From an uncultured Clostridia bacterium (GTDB lineage Bacteria; Bacillota; Clostridia; Christensenellales; Borkfalkiaceae), in assembly GCA_947629845.1 (NCBI GenBank), contig CANRFD010000057.1, forward strand, positions 1-8,419: a DNA stretch of 8,419 nt, in the 5' to 3' direction. The stretch's first letter is position 1; every line of letters starts with the position of its first letter. This document shows positions 6,943 through 8,419 of the stretch, piece after piece. The notes beneath the pieces are model-generated. The model had not been told where the DNA came from. It made no database searches and was given only the letters and a program-made list of their open reading frames with translations. Both the position numbers and the translations under genes were made by a program.

Positions 6943-8111
6943 AACTTTTTCAAACCCTCTTTTGTGGCAAGAAACTTCTCCTTCGCCTCGCAGCCGGTGA
7001 GCGCGGCCGCGCCGTATTCGGAGAGCAAGATCGCGCGTTTGCCGGCTGCGGTCATCTCCGCCGCGGCACGGCAGCCGACGTCCTCCGCCCCCTCTTCGCA
7101 GGCGATAACGGCGTCGGGCGGGAGCTCCTCGGGGAGGTTCCCCTGCCGCTCCAGCGCGATGAGAATGCGCTTCAATCCCATGGCAAAGCCGACGGCGGGC
7201 ACATGTTTGCCGAAGTCGTCGGCAAGGCCGTCGTACCTGCCGCCGCTCATGACGGGGGCGCCCATCTCGCGGACGAGCCCGGCAAAGATGACGCCCGAAT
7301 AGTAGCCGAGGCGGCGCACGGTGCCGAGGTCGTAGCAGACGTATTTTTCGTACCCCATCCTCGCAAGAAGGCCGTGGATCTCGCGTAGGCGGGCAATGGC
7401 GGCCCGTGCGGAACGGCTCGACGTGAGATGTTCCGCGCGCCCGAAAATTTCCGCGCCGCCGAACAGTGCGGGGAGCGCGAGGACGGCGTTCAATGCGTCG
7501 TGCGAGACGCCCGCCCGCTCCAGAACGCGCTGGGCGCTCAAGCCGTCTTTGGCGTTCACGTGGGCGCGGACGGTTTCCACATCCTTCTCCGAGAGGCCGC
7601 ATTCCTCCAAGATGCCCTTGAAATAGCCGACGTGCCCCACTTCCACCACAAAATCCTTCAGCCCCGTCTCCTTGAGACACTCGATGGCAAAGGCGATGGT
7701 CTGTGCGTCCGCAAACGCCCCCTCTTCGCCGAGGCACTCCACGCCAGCCTGCAAAATTTCGCGGCTGGAAATGCCGCCCGCCTCCTGCAGATCGAACTTC
7801 TGCGTGAAGTAGGAGAGCCGCGCCTTGGGGACCTCCAGCTTGGTCGCCGCAATGCGGGAAATGGAGAGCGTGGCGTCGGGACGGAGCACCAAAAGTTTGC
7901 CGTCTTTATCGGAGAGCTTGAACATCCGCTCCTCGGGCACCGCGTTGCGGATGCGCGAATATGTATCGAAATATTCGAGCGTGGCGCTCTCCACGGGCTC
8001 GAAGCCGTATGCGGTAAATTTGCGGGCAAGATGCTCCCTGATCTTTGCGAGAGCACGGCATTCGCGGGGGAGAATGTCCCTTACGCCCGACGGTAATTTG
8101 GTGAAAACCAT
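6939..8111 (-). CDS. hisZ: ATP phosphoribosyltransferase regulatory subunit (HisRS paralogue)
   Basis: HisZ is a catalytically inactive relative of histidyl-tRNA synthetase that binds short HisG, is required for its activity and senses histidine. The 390-residue protein has the class II core: LRPDAT at 76-81 (true HisRS normally has LRPEGT), QAGVECLG (121-128), LGYYSG (268-273), GGRYDG (290-295) and GFAMGLKR (308-315). It ends without a clear anticodon-binding domain of HisRS size. Together with the adjacent short hisG, these make HisZ far more likely than HisS. The open frame extends upstream to 8252, but the start is the ATG at 8111: it is preceded by GGAG at seven bases, begins with the family sequence FTKLPSGVRDILP, and a longer start would lie upstream of the predicted promoter. 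It is the first gene of the operon. Confidence 0.95.
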   Translation of the reverse strand: MVFTKLPSGVRDILPRECRALAKIREHLARKFTAYGFEPVESATLEYFDTYSRIRNAVPEERMFKLSDKDGKLLVLRPDATLSISRIAATKLEVPKARLSYFTQKFDLQEAGGISSREILQAGVECLGEEGAFADAQTIAFAIECLKETGLKDFVVEVGHVGYFKGILEECGLSEKDVETVRAHVNAKDGLSAQRVLERAGVSHDALNAVLALPALFGGAEIFGRAEHLTSSRSARAAIARLREIHGLLARMGYEKYVCYDLGTVRRLGYYSGVIFAGLVREMGAPVMSGGRYDGLADDFGKHVPAVGFAMGLKRILIALERQGNLPEELPPDAVIACEEGAEDVGCRAAAEMTAAGKRAILLSEYGAAALTGCEAKEKFLATKEGLKKL

Positions 8112-8118
8112 GGTTTTT

Positions 8119-8171
8119 CTCCGTGTAAAAAAATGCTTTTTTATTATACCGCCGCGCGCGGAAGAAGTCAA
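8119..8171 (-). promoter_or_regulatory. his operon promoter and hisZ ribosome binding site
   Basis: The minus strand carries a -35 TTGACT (8171-8166), a 17-base spacer and a perfect -10 TATAAT (8148-8143). The predicted start is near 8136. The Shine-Dalgarno GGAG is at 8122-8119, seven bases before the hisZ ATG. The leader of about 25 nt is too short for a T-box, a his leader peptide or an antiterminator. The spacer is unusually GC-rich: its last 12 bases are CGCGCGCGGCGG, in contrast to the AT-rich boxes. Control, if any, would have to act on initiation or come from an upstream promoter. Confidence 0.85.
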
Positions 8172-8199
8172 CTGTTTGTGTAACAATAAATGTTTGGGG

Positions 8200-8217
8200 G
8201 GCAAGAGACGGGCAAGA
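8200..8217. repeat. Two GGCAAGA direct repeats upstream of the his promoter
   Basis: GGCAAGA occurs at 8200-8206 and 8211-8217, an 11-base period or about one helical turn, about 30 bases upstream of the -35 box. The position suits an activator or repressor site, but two seven-base copies could be chance. Confidence 0.3.
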
Positions 8218-8222
8218 ACCCC

Positions 8223-8283
8223 TATCCCCCGCTGTGCGGGTACTTCCCCCAAAGGGGGGAAGCAAGGGGCGAGCGCGGGGATA
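8223..8283. repeat. Small inverted-repeat element containing two hairpins
   Basis: The ends TATCCCC (8223-8229) and GGGGATA (8277-8283) are inverted copies, and pairing continues inward as CGCT/AGCG with one bulge. Inside are two further hairpins: CCCGC-TGT-GCGGG (8228-8240) and CTTCCCCC-AAAG-GGGGGAAG (8243-8262). No T tract follows on either strand, so it is not an ordinary terminator. Its form suggests a dispersed intergenic palindrome of the REP or miniature element type. The copy number cannot be judged from one window. Confidence 0.55.
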
Positions 8284-8304
8284 TAATAAGGACATGTTTC
8301 GACA

Positions 8305-8332
8305 CGCCCGCCGACAAGGGTGTCGGCGGGCG
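8305..8332. repeat. 12-bp perfect GC-rich hairpin
   Basis: CGCCCGCCGACA (8305-8316) and TGTCGGCGGGCG (8321-8332) pair perfectly around an AGGG loop. Neither strand continues into a T run, so it is not a canonical intrinsic terminator. It could be a REP-like repeat, a factor-independent mRNA end for a gene beyond the right edge, or a protein-binding palindrome. Confidence 0.65.
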
Positions 8333-8385
8333 GCTCAACATGACGTGATTTTATGGCGGGGTGGGAGATAAGGGAAGATTCACTC

Positions 8386-8400
8386 GGCTCCTGCGGAGCC
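8386..8400. repeat. Short palindrome GGCTCC-TGC-GGAGCC at the right edge
   Basis: A 6-bp stem with a TGC loop, framed by ATTCACTC on the left and TCGGAATGA on the right. The pattern (a short GC palindrome between ATTC-like and GAATGA-like flanks) resembles dispersed intergenic repeats I recall from clostridial genomes. That resemblance is from memory and unchecked. Confidence 0.4.
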
Positions 8401-8419
8401 TCGGAATGAAGAGCCCCCC

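Larger units (their letters stand above)
8112..8419. other. Intergenic region upstream of hisZ
   Basis: No gene is recognisable in these 308 bases. Next to hisZ lie the promoter and a short A/T-rich stretch with two TGTTTG copies (8173-8178, 8191-8196) and two GGCAAGA copies (8200-8206, 8211-8217). Further upstream there are three separate palindromic elements (8223-8283, 8305-8332, 8386-8400), none followed by a T tract. I see no tRNA, T-box sequence or riboswitch core. Confidence 0.75.

Noticed and set aside
6316..7737. A 473-codon frame that could suggest a HisG N-terminal extension
   Set aside because: The upstream 265 codons are a shadow of hisZ. HisG begins at 6942 in the ATGA overlap.
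6939..8111. Histidyl-tRNA synthetase (hisS) instead of hisZ
   Set aside because: LRPDAT replaces the HisRS motif LRPEGT, and the gene leads an operon with a short hisG that requires HisZ.
8173..8196. Two TGTTTG copies 18 bases apart next to the his -35 box
   Set aside because: Six-base copies in AT-rich DNA are expected by chance; no symmetry or further copies support an operator.
6939..8252. hisZ starting at 8252 (437 residues)
   Set aside because: The extra 47 residues resemble no HisZ, and that start lies upstream of the predicted transcription start. The ATG at 8111 has a good ribosome binding site.
8281..8290. A plus-strand -10 like TATAAT at 8282-8287
   Set aside because: No acceptable -35 box lies 16-18 bases upstream and no plus-strand gene follows within the window.
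8112..8419. CRISPR array or tRNA in the repeat-rich upstream gap
   Set aside because: The repeats are different palindromes, not a regular repeat-spacer series, and no cloverleaf or T-loop sequence is present.

Overview
The window holds one complete, compact histidine-biosynthesis operon on the minus strand, plus the first 483 codons of an ABC exporter subunit, also on the minus strand. The gene order (hisZ-hisG-hisD-hisB-hisH-hisA-hisF-hisIE), the short HisG with a separate HisZ, strong GGAGG-type ribosome binding sites, a TTG start and sigma-A-type promoters point to a Bacillota (Firmicutes) genome. The coding DNA is GC-rich, with mostly G or C at third codon positions, while the promoter regions are AT-rich. 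A GC-rich, uncultured clostridial lineage is my best guess, not something the sequence proves.

Layout from the upstream end (right) to the left. 8112-8419 is non-coding: three palindromic elements, then a near-consensus promoter (TTGACT, 17 bp, TATAAT) that implies a leader of only about 25 nt. hisZ follows at 8111-6939, then hisG 6942-6316, hisD 6319-5039, hisB 5042-4464, hisH 4467-3877, hisA 3880-3176, hisF 3179-2409 and hisIE 2415-1804. The first six junctions are all identical 4-base ATGA overlaps and the last is a 7-base overlap, so the eight cistrons form one translationally coupled unit. A strong intrinsic terminator (1716-1789) closes the operon. 1451-1803 is non-coding: the terminator, an AT-rich stretch with spaced AnTn tracts, a promoter and a leader hairpin. 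It leads into the ABC exporter gene, which starts at a TTG (1450) behind a GGAGGTGA and runs off the left edge inside its nucleotide-binding domain.

How the genes work together. HisZ-HisG makes phosphoribosyl-ATP; HisIE performs steps 2 and 3; HisA isomerises ProFAR; HisH-HisF forms imidazole glycerol phosphate and AICAR; HisB dehydrates it; HisD performs the final two-step oxidation to histidine. Missing from the window are histidinol-phosphate aminotransferase (hisC) and a histidinol-phosphate phosphatase, which must be encoded elsewhere if the pathway is complete. The exporter looks like a separate transcription unit with no visible link to histidine.

I see no undescribed system here. The points worth a second look are the absence of room for a T-box or attenuator leader, the palindromic elements upstream of hisZ, the unusually large terminator, and the possibly curved AT-rich DNA upstream of the exporter promoter.
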